Part shown: positions 1 through 10,655 of the stretch, one piece after another | How positions within the stretch are numbered: the first letter of the stretch is position 1 | How the letters are laid out: each line of letters opens with the position of its first letter | Assembly (NCBI GenBank): GCA_014284505.1 | Contig: JAAFYY010000001.1 | Coordinates: forward strand, 248,001-312,000 | Direction of reading: 5' to 3' | Length of the DNA stretch: 64,000 nucleotides | DNA from: Streptacidiphilus sp. 4-A2 | GTDB taxonomy: Bacteria; Actinomycetota; Actinomycetes; Streptomycetales; Streptomycetaceae | The notes under the pieces: generated by a model | The model's input: only the letters and a program-made list of their open reading frames with translations | The model's database searches: none | What the model was told of the DNA's origin: nothing | Position numbers and translations under genes: made by a program

Positions 1-1824
1 TCCGTGATCGACACCGCCACCGACGAGACCTCCAGGCTGTTCCGCCCCTGCCGGGGGCTGCACGAGGACCTGCTGTTCACCCCGGACGGCAGCAAGGCAT
101 TCGCGATCTGCACGGTGGGCAACAGCTGGTCCGTCGTGGAGATCGACACCCGCACCCACGTGTCCGTCCCGGTGCCCGGGCTCGCCGGCTCGAACGCCCT
201 GGCCGTCTCCCCGACGGCTCCGAGCTCTACGGGGCCACCTACAACGGTGTCCTGGAGCTCGACATCACCACCGGAGCGGTCACGGCCACCGTCCCCACCC
301 CGGGGCTGGCCAGCTCGTTGACCGTCTCGCCGGACGGCACCAGGGTCTACGCGGTGATCGCCAATGATGTGGCGGTGATCGACACCACCACCGGCTCGCT
401 GGTCGCGACCGTCCCGGTCTTCGCCGCCGGTACGGGATGATCGCCGATCTCGCCCTCTCGCCCGACGGCGCCCACATCTACACGGCCGACAACATCAACG
501 TCGGCGCTCCGGGGGGCGGTACCGGGGCGGTGAGCGTCATCGACACCGCGACCGACACGGTCACCTCGACAATTCCTTTGCGCGGCACGGTCACTGGCGT
601 CAGCTCGGTGGTGTTCTCCCCCAACGGCAAGCTCGCCTACGTGTCCGTCGCGTACTCCTCCGGCAAGCACGCGGACTACGAGATCCAGGTGGTCAGGACC
701 GCCACGGCAAAGGTGACCACGACCATCGAACGCGGCTCTCCCGGCATCCTGTCCGCGACCTTCCTCGGCAACGGGGCACGGGCCTATGTCGGCCCTCTCC
801 GGGACGCCTCCGGCCGGCTCTGCACCGGTGTGGTACCGCCACCAGCCTGCAGATCGCGGCGGTTCCCGCGACGGCCCTCCCATCCATGACCACCGTCGCC
901 GACCAGGGCCGGCGGGCCTATCTCAACACCGGGTCCTTCGTCTGGGTGGTCGACACCGCCACCGGCAAGGTGATCACGACCATCGAACGCGGCGGATTCC
1001 CCGATGAGGTCGTGCTGACTCCCGACGGAACCCAGGCCCTGGTCGTGGGCATCGGCGCGGTACTGGCCGTCGACACGGCCACCAACGCGGTCACCACGGT
1101 CCGGATCCCCATGGCGCCGGTGGCGATCGCCGTGGCACCCGACGGCTCCGAGGCCGCTGTCACCGACCTCTACGACAACGCGGTGCAGCTCATCGACACC
1201 GCCACGGACCGGATCACCGGCTCGATCGTCCTGCCCACCAGCAATCCGTCAGCCGCTCCCGAGCTGGGCTCGCTGACGTTCTCCCCGGACGGACACTCGC
1301 TCTACGTCGCCGACGACGGCAACATCGCGGTCGTCGAGACCGCCGACGGCAGGGTCACCCACACCATCACCGTGGCCCCCGGCGGCGGCCTGATCGGACA
1401 ACTGGCGGTCTCCCCCGACGGCAGCAGGCTCTATGCGGGAGACGGCACGCGCGTGCTGGTCGTCGACACCGCGACCGAGCAGGTCACCGCCACCGTCGGC
1501 CTGACCGGCATCGGCGACGACGGCAGCGGATCAGTGGCGGTCTCCCCCGACGGCAGCACGCTCTATGCGACCGGATTCAGCGGATTCGTCGGCAGCCTGT
1601 CGGCCGTCGACACCGCCACGGACACCGTCACCACCACGCTCGACCTGCCCGCCGACAACGAGTTCGACACCGCCGTCGGCGTGGCGCTCACTCCCGACGG
1701 CAGCCAGGCCTACCTGACCAACGGAGCCCCCGGCACCGTGTCGGTGATCAACACCGCGACCGACACCCTCAGCGGCACCATCGACGTCGGCAGGGACCCC
1801 TCCGGCGTGGTGATCGGGCCCTGA
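1..1824 (+). CDS. YVTN/beta-propeller repeat protein (5' end outside window, frameshifted)
   Basis: The translation is a run of propeller blades, each with a 'VSPDG' or 'TPDG' turn followed by 'VIDTATD' and 'VTTTI'. This is typical of secreted or surface YVTN beta-propeller proteins, which are thought to bind ligands or the cell wall. The 5' end lies before base 1, so no signal peptide can be checked. The blades continue through at least three frame changes, near 213, 432 and 830, and the last 939 bases are one clean frame ending in TGA at 1824. Blade periodicity is not lost at the breaks, so single-base errors are more likely than decay. No partner gene is evident. Confidence 0.75.
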
Positions 1825-1835
1825 TTCACGGGCGA

Positions 1836-1870
1836 GGGGGTCGAGGACTGCCTGAGCGGCCCCGACCCCC
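1836..1870 (+). terminator. candidate hairpin terminator after the beta-propeller gene
   Basis: The 8-bp arms GGGGGTCG (1836-1843) and CGACCCCC (1863-1870) enclose a 19-nt loop, starting 12 bases after the stop codon. There is no T-run, as is common in streptomycetes. The position makes it a reasonable terminator, but no stronger evidence is visible. Confidence 0.4.
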
Positions 1871-2106
1871 GACCCGGTCGGGCACTGTTCGGGCGACCAT
1901 CGTCACCACTGTGAAAAACCGCCGGACGAAGGGTATTTTTTTCCGGCCGAACACCGGAATCCGGCGACATGACGACATGGCAATGCGCATTGCGGCTACC
2001 GGTCGGCGGCCGGGCTCCCGGGTTTTTCCCACAATATGGGAGCCATTGATTTCCGGGCCGCAAGGCGGCGTCGCCGGCGCCCGGGTGCCGCCGTGTCAGG
2101 AAAAGC

Positions 2107-2469
2107 TCAGTGGGCGGTCGCCAGCAGCGCGGACAGCGCTTCCAGTATCCGCGGCTCGACCCGGTAGTAGACCCAGGTCCCGCGCCGCTCGCAGGACAGC
2201 AGACCGACTTCGCGCAATTTCTTCAGATGATGACTGACGGTGGGCTGCGAAACGCCGACGTCCTGGATGTCGTACACGCAGGCCTCCTCGCTCGCATGCG
2301 AGGCGATCTTGGAGAACAACCGCAGCCGTACCGGGTCGCCCAGGGCCTTGAACATGCCGGCCATGATCGCGGCGTCGACTTCTGACAACTCCGCCGAGGT
2401 CACCGGCGGGCAGCACGGCAGCGGGCCGTCCCGCAGGAGCGGCGGCTCCAGTGCACTCAGGTTCGCCAT
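2107..2469 (-). CDS. ArsR/SmtB-family metal-responsive repressor
   Basis: This is a small winged-helix regulator of about 120 residues. The helix-turn-helix reads 'VSQPTVSHHLKKLREVGLL', followed by the wing 'CERRGTWVYYRV'. The metal-site region is 'EEACVYDI' (compare ELCVCDL in ArsR), and the N-terminus carries a 'PCCPP' cysteine pair, so thiol coordination of arsenite or a similar soft metal is plausible. I chose ATG at 2469 over an upstream GTG at 2508 because AGAGGGA lies 8 bases before it. No arsenic transporter or reductase lies next to it. The target is unknown, and the next gene on this strand (S53 peptidase) ends over 100 bases upstream. Confidence 0.85.
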   Translation of the reverse strand: MANLSALEPPLLRDGPLPCCPPVTSAELSEVDAAIMAGMFKALGDPVRLRLFSKIASHASEEACVYDIQDVGVSQPTVSHHLKKLREVGLLSCERRGTWVYYRVEPRILEALSALLATAH

Positions 2470-2592
2470 CTGTGTGTCCCTCTTACGTTCGTCCAAGCAG
2501 TGCGGCACGGGGAGGTCCTCGCGGTCTGCGGTTCCGGGTGGCCCCCGGCGTCGCCTATGACGCCGGGGACCACCCAGGGAGCGGTCGGGACG

Positions 2593-3821
2593 TCAGCCGG
2601 TGAACGCGGTGAGTCCGTCAGGGGTACCGAGTCCGGTCGGGCCGTCGTAGCCGACCTCCGCGGTGCACAGGTAGGCCGGGGTGCAGGTGGCCGTCTTGCC
2701 CTTGGTGACGTCGTACAGGGCGGAGGGGTGGGCGTACAGGTCCGCCGCCGGGTCGTTGACGGTCGGGGCGCCCGCGTCGGCGAAGACCGAGGCGATCAGC
2801 GGGGAGGCGACACTGGTGCCGCCGTAGACCTCCCAGCCGGTGGCGCCGTAGGTCTCGTAGACCGCGACGCCGGTGGCCGGGTCGGCCACCGCCGAGACAT
2901 CGGCGACGGTGCGCTTGGAACAGCCGGTGTCCTTCTGCCAGGTCGGCTTGGCGTCGTAGGCCGAGCAGCCGGAGCCCGCACCCTCGGTGCTGCTGGTCGA
3001 CCAGACGCTCTCGGTCCAGCCGCGGGTGTTGGACGCGGTCGTGAGCGAGGTGCCGCCGACGGCCGTCACATACTGCGAGGCCGCGGGTACTCGACACCGT
3101 AGCCACCGTCACCGGAGCTTGCGGTGACGCCAGCCCGGGTGGTCGTAGTACTTGGTGTCGTACGTCGGGTCGGAGCTGGACTCCGAGCCGCCGTAGCTGT
3201 TGGAGACGAACTTGGCGCCCAGCTTGACCGCCTCGTTGACGGCCGCACCCAGGTTGGCCGTGCTCGCGGACTTGGCCTCGACCAGGATGATGTGGGCGTT
3301 CGGGGCGATCGCCGAGACCATGTCCAGGTCCAGCGACTCCTCCCCGGCCCAGCCCTGGTTGTTCTTGGGCAGGGTGCTGGTGCCGGTCTGGCTGACCTGC
3401 TGGAAGCAGCCGCTGGCGGCGGTGCACGCGGGCAGCCCGTACTGGCTGCGGTAGACCGCCATGTCCGCCCCGGCCTTGGGGTCGTTGTAGGCGTCGATCA
3501 GGGCGACGGTCTCACCGGCACCGCCGTTGGCCGGCAGGTTGTAGGCACTGAGCAGGCTGCTCGGGCCGTAGCCGGAGGGGTGGCACCGGGGGTGACGCCC
3601 AGGGCGTGGACGTGCTCGACGGTGTTGGTGACCCGCAGCGCGTCGCAGGCCATCTGCCCGGCGCTGGGCACGGCGCAGGAGCGGACCCAGGAGACCGCTG
3701 TTCTGGGAGCGGGCTGAGCGCTGGCCGTGGCGGATACCAGGCCGGTGGTGGCGAGTGCGGCCGCGCCGAGGAGCGGAAGTGCTATCCAGCGGTGACGCTG
3801 GGAGTGCGATGTGGTAAGCAC
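2593..3821 (-). CDS. secreted S53 (sedolisin-like) serine-carboxyl peptidase, frameshifted
   Basis: This is an extracellular acid peptidase of the sedolisin/kumamolisin family. A signal peptide with a hydrophobic core ('LPLLGAAALATTGLVSATA') precedes the catalytic domain. The Glu/Asp pair is seen in 'GEESLDLDMVSAIAP', the oxyanion Asp region in the middle, and the nucleophile in 'GGTSVASPL' near the C-terminus. The pro-domain seems short compared with kumamolisin. GTG at 3821 has TGGAGG 8 bases upstream, which decides the start. The reading frame changes near 3570, 3100 and 3075, while the protein continues across each break. The coding DNA stays GC-rich and typical, so sequencing indels are likely. 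It stands alone between an ArsR gene and the polysaccharide operon. Confidence 0.85.
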
Positions 3822-3990
3822 GGTAGTGCCTCCAGGAGTTGGGGATTTCCGGGTATGGGAATCAGGCGCCTTTCCGGGGTCTGGGTGGCATCTGGCGAGA
3901 AGGTTACTGACGAGTTCATGACCAAACAAGAAGGACAGCCCAACGGATTTACGCAGCTATCCACTTGCAGTTAGACGAAGGATTCAATAC

Positions 3991-4026
3991 CCCCGCCATT
4001 CGGCGGGGATATCCCCCAGTCGGGGG
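3991..4026 (-). terminator. tandem hairpins downstream of the polysaccharide operon
   Basis: Two adjacent stem-loops lie in the 316-base gap between the S53 peptidase start and the end of the operon at 4138. CCCCGCC/GGCGGGG (3991-3997 with 4002-4008) and CCCCC/GGGGG (4013-4017 with 4022-4026) each close a 4-nt loop. They lie about 110 bases past the operon's last stop codon and could end its transcript. Nothing else was recognised in this gap. Confidence 0.45.
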
Positions 4027-4137
4027 GTTGCCGACGGTCCGTCAGTAGACTTCGGGAGCGCAGCACCCAGCGCTCCGACTGCGAACAAGGGGGACCTCTC
4101 TCCCTGGGAGGAACAGCACTCCCGGCCAGGGCGCCGC

Positions 4138-5774
4138 TCATTGGGAGGCGCGCCGGCGGCGCTTCCTCACCCGGGTGCGGTGGGTGGCGCTGCTGGTCGG
4201 AGCGGCGGCAGCCGGGGCCCCGCTGCCCAGCCCCTGGATCGAGAACTGCTCCAGGCCGAAGTAGGGCGCCAGCGCCTGTTCATAGCTGCTTCCGGCGATA
4301 TAGCTCTGGAGCTGGTCGTGGTCCACCGCGTCGTCGATGGACATCAGGACGGTCAACTGACTCACCGCCATGAAACGGTCGGCGAGCTGCCCGTTCTTCG
4401 GGTCCACCGAGTCCAGGAACCCGTACTGGGTGTACAGCGAGGGATAGTCGGCGACCAGTTGCGCGATGTCGGCGTCCGCCTGCTGCGGGATCACCGGCAG
4501 CGCCATGAACGCCGCATACGGGGTGACCGCGGCGTCGCCCACCTTCCCCTGGTCACTGGCCAGCACCGGCGCGCCGTAGTTGTCGTACTTGGGCTTCGCC
4601 CCCGGGGAGGAGGCCGGCGCCCAGCCCCACACCGGCGAGCCAGTGGCGGCCGCGTAGGCACCCTGCGCGAGTGCGGTGTTGCGGTCGTTCAGGCCCAGGC
4701 TGTCCGGCGCGGCCGTCTGCTCGGGGAAGACCAGGTCGGGGGCCAGCGCCTGGTACAGGCTGCCGTCGAAGGTCGGCACGAACTTGATCTGGTCGAACGT
4801 GTAGTGCCCCTCGAAGACCTGGTAGGTCCGCCGGCTCTGCGGATCGGTGTAGGTCTCGCTCGCGCCCTGCGGCGTCTGTCGCTGCCGGTGGCCGGCGGGC
4901 GGTGTCCGGTCCATCCCCCACCACAGGGATCCGGGGACCTTGCCGCTCCGATCGCCGCGTACTCGGCGATGCGCGGCCCCGAGTACGCGTTGAGGTAGGT
5001 CGACTTCGAGTAACTCCCGCCGACCTGGTACCCGTTGTACAGCACGTTGTCGGCCCGGTCGTACAGCAGCTGCCACTGCATCGCGCCCAGCAGCGAGGCG
5101 CAGTCGGAGGCCAGCGCCGGAAAGGCGGCCTCAGTCACCAGTAACCCCTGGGCCAGCCAGCCGTTTGTCGACGGTCGACACGTATCCCGACGGGTCCTCC
5201 TCGCCCTGGGGGGTGGAGATGGCCGCGCCGTTCCGGGTGCTGTACCAGCGGAAGAGGAAGCCCTGGTACTTGGGCATCCGCTGGATCTGGCCCAGCACCG
5301 CCGCGGCGTCCGTCTCGGCCTGCGCCGCGGACGCCAGCCCGAGATCCCTGGCGGCGGCGATCGCGGACAGGTAGTGCCGATCAGGGACGGGTTGGTGTAC
5401 TCCCGGGCGGCGGCGGCCGGTTGCAGCTGCACGTTCGCCCCCGGCTGTCCGGCCAGCGGGACGCTGTCGAGCAGCAGGTGCGTCGCCGGATCCAGGTCGG
5501 GACCGGACAGGAAGCTCCAGGTGCGGGCGGCGACCTGACGCAGAAACCCGATCTGAGCCGACGTCAGTTCGCTGGTCGGGTTGGTCACCAGGGTGTTGCC
5601 GACGGCCTGCGAAGCCCAGCCGGAGGGGCCGCCGGTGGCGCCCGCCGACGGAGTCCCGGACGGGCTCGCCGAGTGGGAGAAGGCGCCCTCGAGGTTCGCC
5701 ACCCCCAGGCCTGCCGCCACCAGCGCTGCTGCCACAACCAGTCCGACACCACGCCGTTTTCCTGTCATCGGCAC
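4138..5774 (-). CDS. secreted glucoamylase-like (PF10091/DUF3131-type) protein, frameshifted
   Basis: This is an exported protein of about 545 residues with an N-terminal hydrophobic signal segment ('GLVVAAALVAAGLG') and an (alpha/alpha)-barrel-like sequence resembling the Glycoamylase/GH144 and DUF3131 group. Recognisable blocks are 'TWSFLSGPDLDPATHLLLD', 'YVSTVDNGWLAQGLL', 'GPRIAEYAAIGAGKVP', 'SLYQALAPDLVFPE' and 'YGFLDSVD'. The tail is rich in Arg and Lys. It probably cuts or trims a glycan outside the membrane. It is the last gene of the cysH-cysD-cysN-hlyD-GT2 operon, 34 bases after the GT2 gene, so the synthase's product is its natural substrate. GTG 5774 follows AGGAGGGG (ATG 5768 is possible). 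Three or so frameshifts interrupt it. A paralogue lies at 16183-17681. Family assignment is by motif resemblance only. Confidence 0.65.
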
Positions 5775-5808
5775 TTCCCCTCCTGAGACTTGACACTCCG
5801 TCCGACCA

Positions 5809-7785
5809 TCATGACGCCTCGGTCTCCGGCAGGTAGCGCGGCCTCAGTACCGGCCAGGTGATGTCGGCGTCCGGCGCTGTCCGGCGCACCGGGCGCAGCC
5901 CCGGGACCTCCACCGGACGGGTCTGGAGCAGCAGCAGGGCCTCGATGTTGGCCAGACGTTTGATCATCATGAAGCCGAGGAAGAGCGGCCACCACAGGAA
6001 GGAACGCCACAGGCCCCGGTAGAACATGCTGCACATGACCAGAATCAGCATCGGCAGCTTGGCGATGATGAGGAATGCCAGCAGGTGCATCAGGTTCCGG
6101 CGCAGACCGGTGTCGAAGAAGGCACCCTGGATGGCGAAGAGGTAGGCGGCGAACTGCATCGGCTGGACCAGTCGGCGGGCGCCCTTGAAGAACTCGGCGA
6201 ACCAGAACCGGGGACCGGCCGACCCGGAGGCCATGGGCACGAAGCGGGCGAAGTTGTAGATCGACCCCTGGCTCCACCTGCGGCGTTGCAGCCGCAGTTG
6301 CGCGGCGTTCTCCGGGACGTCCTCGTAGGCCCAGATCCGGCGGTCGTAGACGGCCCGGTAGCCGAGCCGGGCGAGGCTGCAGGTGAAGTCGATGTCCTCG
6401 CCGAGCATGCCCTCGGGCCAGCCGCCGATCTCCAGTGCCGCCTCACGGCGCACGGCCGTGTAGTTGCCCGGCACGCAGGGCTGGGCGTCGACCACCGCGT
6501 AGGCCAGCCGGGGCAGTCCGAACCCGGCCGCCAGTTCCATCGAGCGCATCCGGTCCACCCAGGTGGTGAACGGCCGCTTCACGAACATGAACGCCCCGAC
6601 CAGACCGATCCGCGGGTCCGACTCGAACCACGGCACGGTGTAGCGGAACGAGTCCGGATGCACCTCGCAGTCGGTGTCGTGCCGGATGACATAGTCGGCG
6701 GTGCAGTGGGTCAGCGCCAGGTTGAGCGCGGTGGCCTTGCCGACGTGCGTTCCCGCGATGACCTCGCCGCGCACCGCGACAGCGCGGGCCATGGCCTCCT
6801 CGGCCAGCCGCCGGGTGTCGTCCTGCGAGCCGTCGTCGCACAGGATCAGGTGCACCGGGCCGCCGTAGACCACGGCCGCGGCGTCGATGCACTCGACCCA
6901 GCGGACGATGTTGGTCTCCTCGTTGAACGCCGGGCCGATGACGTCGATCGGCGGCGGGTTCTCGCCCGGCTGCGGCAGTTTCTGGCCGCCGCAGAGCCGT
7001 AGCAGGCACAGCACGACGTAGATGCCGAACTTCAGGTACACCGGGACGGCGATCAGCACGAAGGTGTACTCGACCGGGTCGTTGGCGAGAGGTGCACCAG
7101 GACGTCGGCCGCCGATCGCCACGAACACCACGACGACCACCAGCACCGTGCCCATGATCGCGGTGTCGAAGAAGTCCCCGGTGCGCCTGATCGGGACCTG
7201 TGTGGGGCGGGGCAGTTTGTAGGTGGTCAGCGCCAGCCGCATGGCCAGCACATAGGCGATCAGATAGTGCAGCAGGATGCTGATCAGCGGGAACCGCCCG
7301 AGCGAGAGCCCGGTTTCGATGCCCACCACGCTCAGTACGGTGTCGGCGGCGACGGAGGCCGCGATCGCCAGCGGGGCGTGCAGCAGGATCATCAGCCGGC
7401 GCCCCGGGGTGGCGTGCACGCACAGGGCCAGGGCCATCGCGAAGGCCAGGAAGCTGAGCGGGATCACCGGGCGCAGGTGCGAGACGTAGGAGTCCACGAT
7501 GGCCGGCTCGGGCAGGATCCGGGTGGTGGAGTAGGCGACCACCGCACGGTAGACCTTGGACAGGTCCGGGGTGCGCAGCCCGATCAGGCCGATGCTGCCC
7601 AGTACGCACACGCCGACGAAGCAGGCCACCCGCCACAGCGAGGGCGGATGCGGTTTGGGCAGGACAACCACATTGCCCACGCCCCGGTCGGTGTCGTCGA
7701 AGCGCCGGCGCAGCGCGTGCAGGATGATCCCGACCAGCACCGCCAGGTCGAGCAGGAATATCAGCAGGCCAGGAAGCCGGAGCAC
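5809..7785 (-). CDS. multi-pass membrane GT2 polysaccharide synthase
   Basis: This is an intact 658-residue inverting family 2 glycosyltransferase of the processive synthase type (cellulose/hyaluronan synthase-like). About seven N-terminal hydrophobic segments (1-260) are followed by a cytosolic GT-A domain and three or four C-terminal segments (525-620). The catalytic signature is complete: CDD at 316-318, DTD at 370-372, ED at 463-464 and Q(R)RRW at 500-504. It would polymerise a UDP-sugar and extrude the chain through the membrane. GTG 7785 follows GGGAGGG by 7 bases. It sits 45 bases after the HlyD-like adaptor gene and 34 bases before the secreted glucoamylase-like gene. The long N-terminal membrane region is unlike MatB or CslA of streptomycetes. 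The donor sugar is not readable from sequence; UDP-sulfoquinovose is the context-based suggestion. Confidence 0.88.
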   Translation of the reverse strand: MLRLPGLLIFLLDLAVLVGIILHALRRRFDDTDRGVGNVVVLPKPHPPSLWRVACFVGVCVLGSIGLIGLRTPDLSKVYRAVVAYSTTRILPEPAIVDSYVSHLRPVIPLSFLAFAMALALCVHATPGRRLMILLHAPLAIAASVAADTVLSVVGIETGLSLGRFPLISILLHYLIAYVLAMRLALTTYKLPRPTQVPIRRTGDFFDTAIMGTVLVVVVVFVAIGGRRPGAPLANDPVEYTFVLIAVPVYLKFGIYVVLCLLRLCGGQKLPQPGENPPPIDVIGPAFNEETNIVRWVECIDAAAVVYGGPVHLILCDDGSQDDTRRLAEEAMARAVAVRGEVIAGTHVGKATALNLALTHCTADYVIRHDTDCEVHPDSFRYTVPWFESDPRIGLVGAFMFVKRPFTTWVDRMRSMELAAGFGLPRLAYAVVDAQPCVPGNYTAVRREAALEIGGWPEGMLGEDIDFTCSLARLGYRAVYDRRIWAYEDVPENAAQLRLQRRRWSQGSIYNFARFVPMASGSAGPRFWFAEFFKGARRLVQPMQFAAYLFAIQGAFFDTGLRRNLMHLLAFLIIAKLPMLILVMCSMFYRGLWRSFLWWPLFLGFMMIKRLANIEALLLLQTRPVEVPGLRPVRRTAPDADITWPVLRPRYLPETEAS

Positions 7786-7830
7786 GTGGGTCCCTCCCGT
7801 CGCGGGGTCGTCACGGCCGCGGCGGCGGGG

Positions 7831-9324
7831 TCAGGGGAAGACCACATTGGCGCTCATTCCGGTCATGGTCCCCTGCGGCCAGCTGGGCACGGCCAGGCGC
7901 ACGGGGTACTCGACGCTTCCGTCCTGGTCCACCGGGATCGGGCTGATCTGCGAGACCGTGGCGTCGACGGTCAGGCTCAGGGCGTTCACGGTCACCCGTG
8001 CCCGGGCGCCGACCCGCAGCTTTGCCGCCTCGCTCTCGCTGACCTGCGCCAGCAGGTACTTCTGCGAACTCACCAGCCAGATCAGCGGTTGCTGGCTGGC
8101 GCCGGAGTTGCTCGCGCCCGTTCCGGCGGCCGGCGGGAAGAGACTGAACGCGGGGCCCGAGGTGGCCTGGGCCGCGCTGGGGCCGGAGAAGCCGTGCACA
8201 CCGCCGGTGCCGTCGAGGTCTCCGACGATCCCGCCGACGTCGGCGACCACACCGCTGATCGGGGAGAGCAGGGTCAGTGCCTGGAGGTTCTGCCGGTCCT
8301 GGTCCACCGTGGTCTGCGCGGATGCCACATTGGCCTGCGCGGTGGAGAGCTGGGCGGAGGAGGCCGGGGCGGTCGCTACCGCCTCCTGGTTCTGGCTGAG
8401 CGCGAGCGCCGCGCCGGCGCTGGAGGCGGCGTGTGCCGCGTTGTCCTGCAACTGCTCGGCATCGGCCCTGGCGTTGGCCAGGGCCGCGGTGGCGCTGCTG
8501 ATGGCGGTGGAGTCCTTCTGCAGCTGGGACTGCAGGTTGAGGCAGTACTGGTTGGCCGTGGCCGTGGCCTGCGGGGTGGCCTGCGTCGATGCCGTGGCCG
8601 CGGGGCCGCCCGGGGTCAGCACCGGCGCCTGCACCGGCGCCTGCACCGGGACGGGCGCGAGGTCGGCGGCATCGGTCTCCGTGTTGCAGTTCGCCTGGTA
8701 CTGGGCGGTGTCCGCCTTGAGGTGGCCTGTGCGTTCTGCACGGTCTGCTGGGCCTGCGCGACCTGCGCGCCGGCCTGGGCGACGGCGTCCTGCGATGCCT
8801 GCTGCGCGGACGACAGCTGCTGGTCGGCGGCGGCCACCTGGAGCGCCAGGTTCTGCCGGCCGGCCGACGAGAGGGTGGGCGACTGAAGCGCCTTCACCAC
8901 GGTCTGGTCGGCGGCCAGGACGGCCACCGCGTCCTGCAGGGTGGCCTGGGCGTACGACTGGTCCAGGGTGGCCAGCGGCTGGCCCTTGGTCACCGTCTGC
9001 CCGGTCGAGACCAGGATCTGGCTGACGCGGCCGGTCTGGGTGAAGTCCAGGCTCACCGAGTTCTGTGCCTCGACGGTGCCGGCGAAGCCGGTGGGCCGCC
9101 GGTCACCTCGGTGAAGGTGTACCGGGCCAGGACGCCTCCGACGACCAGCAGGGCCACAGCGACCAGGAGTTGACGCATGGAGGCGTGCGGCAGCCGGCGG
9201 TGCGGCTCCGGGCCCTCCCTCCCGGGGCGGCGCCGTCGCCGGGCGAACTGCCGTCCCCGGCATCGTCGTTGACGGCGGCTGCGGCGTTCATTCCACGCAC
9301 GCGGGCAGGGGCTTTGCTTGTCAT
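7831..9324 (-). CDS. HlyD-family membrane fusion (adaptor) protein, frameshifted
   Basis: This is a membrane-anchored adaptor of roughly 495 residues. One transmembrane helix follows a short cytosolic N-terminus. Next come a biotinyl-lipoyl-like half motif ('GRVSQILVSTGQTVTKGQPLATLD'-type, near 9000), a long Ala/Gln-rich coiled coil, the second half motif ('LLSPISGVVADVGGIVGDL'-type) and a beta-barrel C-terminus. A short in-frame duplication (VQAPVQAP) lies around 8625-8650. In Gram-positives such proteins accompany exporters or polysaccharide synthases. Its ATG at 9324 overlaps the cysN stop codon as ATGA, so it is translationally coupled to cysN. This ties a glycan export gene to sulfate activation. 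Frameshifts near 9250, 9100 and 8690 split it. Confidence 0.8.
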
Positions 9325-10653
9325 CGCCTCTCAGCTTCCGTTTCCGTGTCGAGCGCGCCGACCATCCCGGCGGTCAGGGTGGCGCCGTCCGCCTCGTCCA
9401 CGAGGAGGAAGGAGCCGGTCCGCCGGTTGGCGCGGTAGTCGTCCAGGGGCAGGGGGTCGCCGTGCGCACGGTGATCTGGCCGATTTCGTTGGCGGACAGG
9501 CTCGGTGGCGCGGGTTCGGCGGCGAGGGTGCGCAGGTCCAGGCGGTGGTCCAGGGAGCTCACGACGGCTCTGACGGTGCTGGCCGCGTGCTGCAGCAGGA
9601 CCCGGTCGCCGGCCCGCAGTGGCCGGTCGGCGAGGTGGCACACGGTGGCGGTCAGGGTGTCGCTGACCCGCGGCGGGGAGTCCGAGGTCACGATCATGTC
9701 GCCCGGGAGACATCCAGGTCGTCGGTGAGCCGCACGGTGACGGACTGGGGTGCGAACGCGAACTCCACGTCCCGCTCGCCGAGCCGGTCGATCGCGGCGA
9801 TCCGGGAGCGCTGCCCGGAGGGCAGCACCACGATCTGGTCGCCGCACCGCAGCATGCCGGAGGCCAGCTGCCCGGCGTAGCCGCGGTAGTCGCGGAACTC
9901 CCGGGGTCTGCGGGCGCAGCACGTACTGGACCGGGAAGCGCGCCGGCTCCGCGGCCGGATCCTGGTCGGCGTCGACCCCTTCCAGATGTTCCAGCAGGGT
10001 GGGCCCGTCGTACCAGTCCATGGCGGCGGACCGGTGCACGACGTTGTCCCCGTGCAGGGCGCTCATCGGGATCGGCACGACGTCGGATATCCCGAGTTTC
10101 GAGGCGTAGCGGGTGCACTCGTCGGTGATGGCGTCGAAGACCGACTCGTCATGGCCGACCAGGTCCATCTTGTTCACGGCCAGGACCATGTGCGGGACCC
10201 GGAGCAGTGCGGCGACGGCGGCGTGCCGGCGGGTCTGCTCGGTGACCCCGTTGCGGGCGTCGACCAGGACCACGGCCAGTTCGGCGGTGGAGGCGCCGGT
10301 GACCATGTTGCGGGTGTACTGCACGTGCCCGGGGTGTCGGCGAGGATGAACCGGCGCCGGTTGGTGGCGAAGTAGCGGTAGGCCACGTCGATGGTGATGC
10401 CCTGCTCGCGTTCGGCGCGCAGGCCGTCGGTGAGCAGCGCCAGGTCGGCGGTCTGCAGTCCGCGTTCGCGCGACACCCGCTCCACTGCCGCCAGCTGGTC
10501 GGCGAGCACCACCTGGCAGTCGTGCAGCAGGCGGCCGACCAGGGTCGACTTGCCGTCGTCGACGGAACCGGCGGTGGCCAGGCGCAGCAGTGACGCCTCG
10601 CCGGGGCGCAGACCGTCCAGGGTGTCCGCGGTGGCTCGATGATGCGAGGTCAT
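9321..10653 (-). CDS. cysN: sulfate adenylyltransferase large (GTPase) subunit CysN, frameshifted
   Basis: This is the GTPase subunit of ATP sulfurylase, which drives sulfate + ATP to adenosine 5'-phosphosulfate (APS) together with CysD. The P-loop 'GSVDDGKST' (residues 29-37), switch '[14 protein letters not shown]', 'DTPG' and 'NKMD' are all present, followed by elongation-factor-like beta-barrel sequence to 'ETEAERR'. There is no fused APS kinase (CysC) domain: the protein ends after the barrels. ATG 10653 lies 2 bases after the cysD stop, and its TGA overlaps the hlyD ATG. Frame changes occur near 10330, 9930, 9700 and 9450. One of these creates an artificial cysD-cysN open frame that is not a real fusion. 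Confidence 0.9.
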
Positions 10654-10655
10654 GG

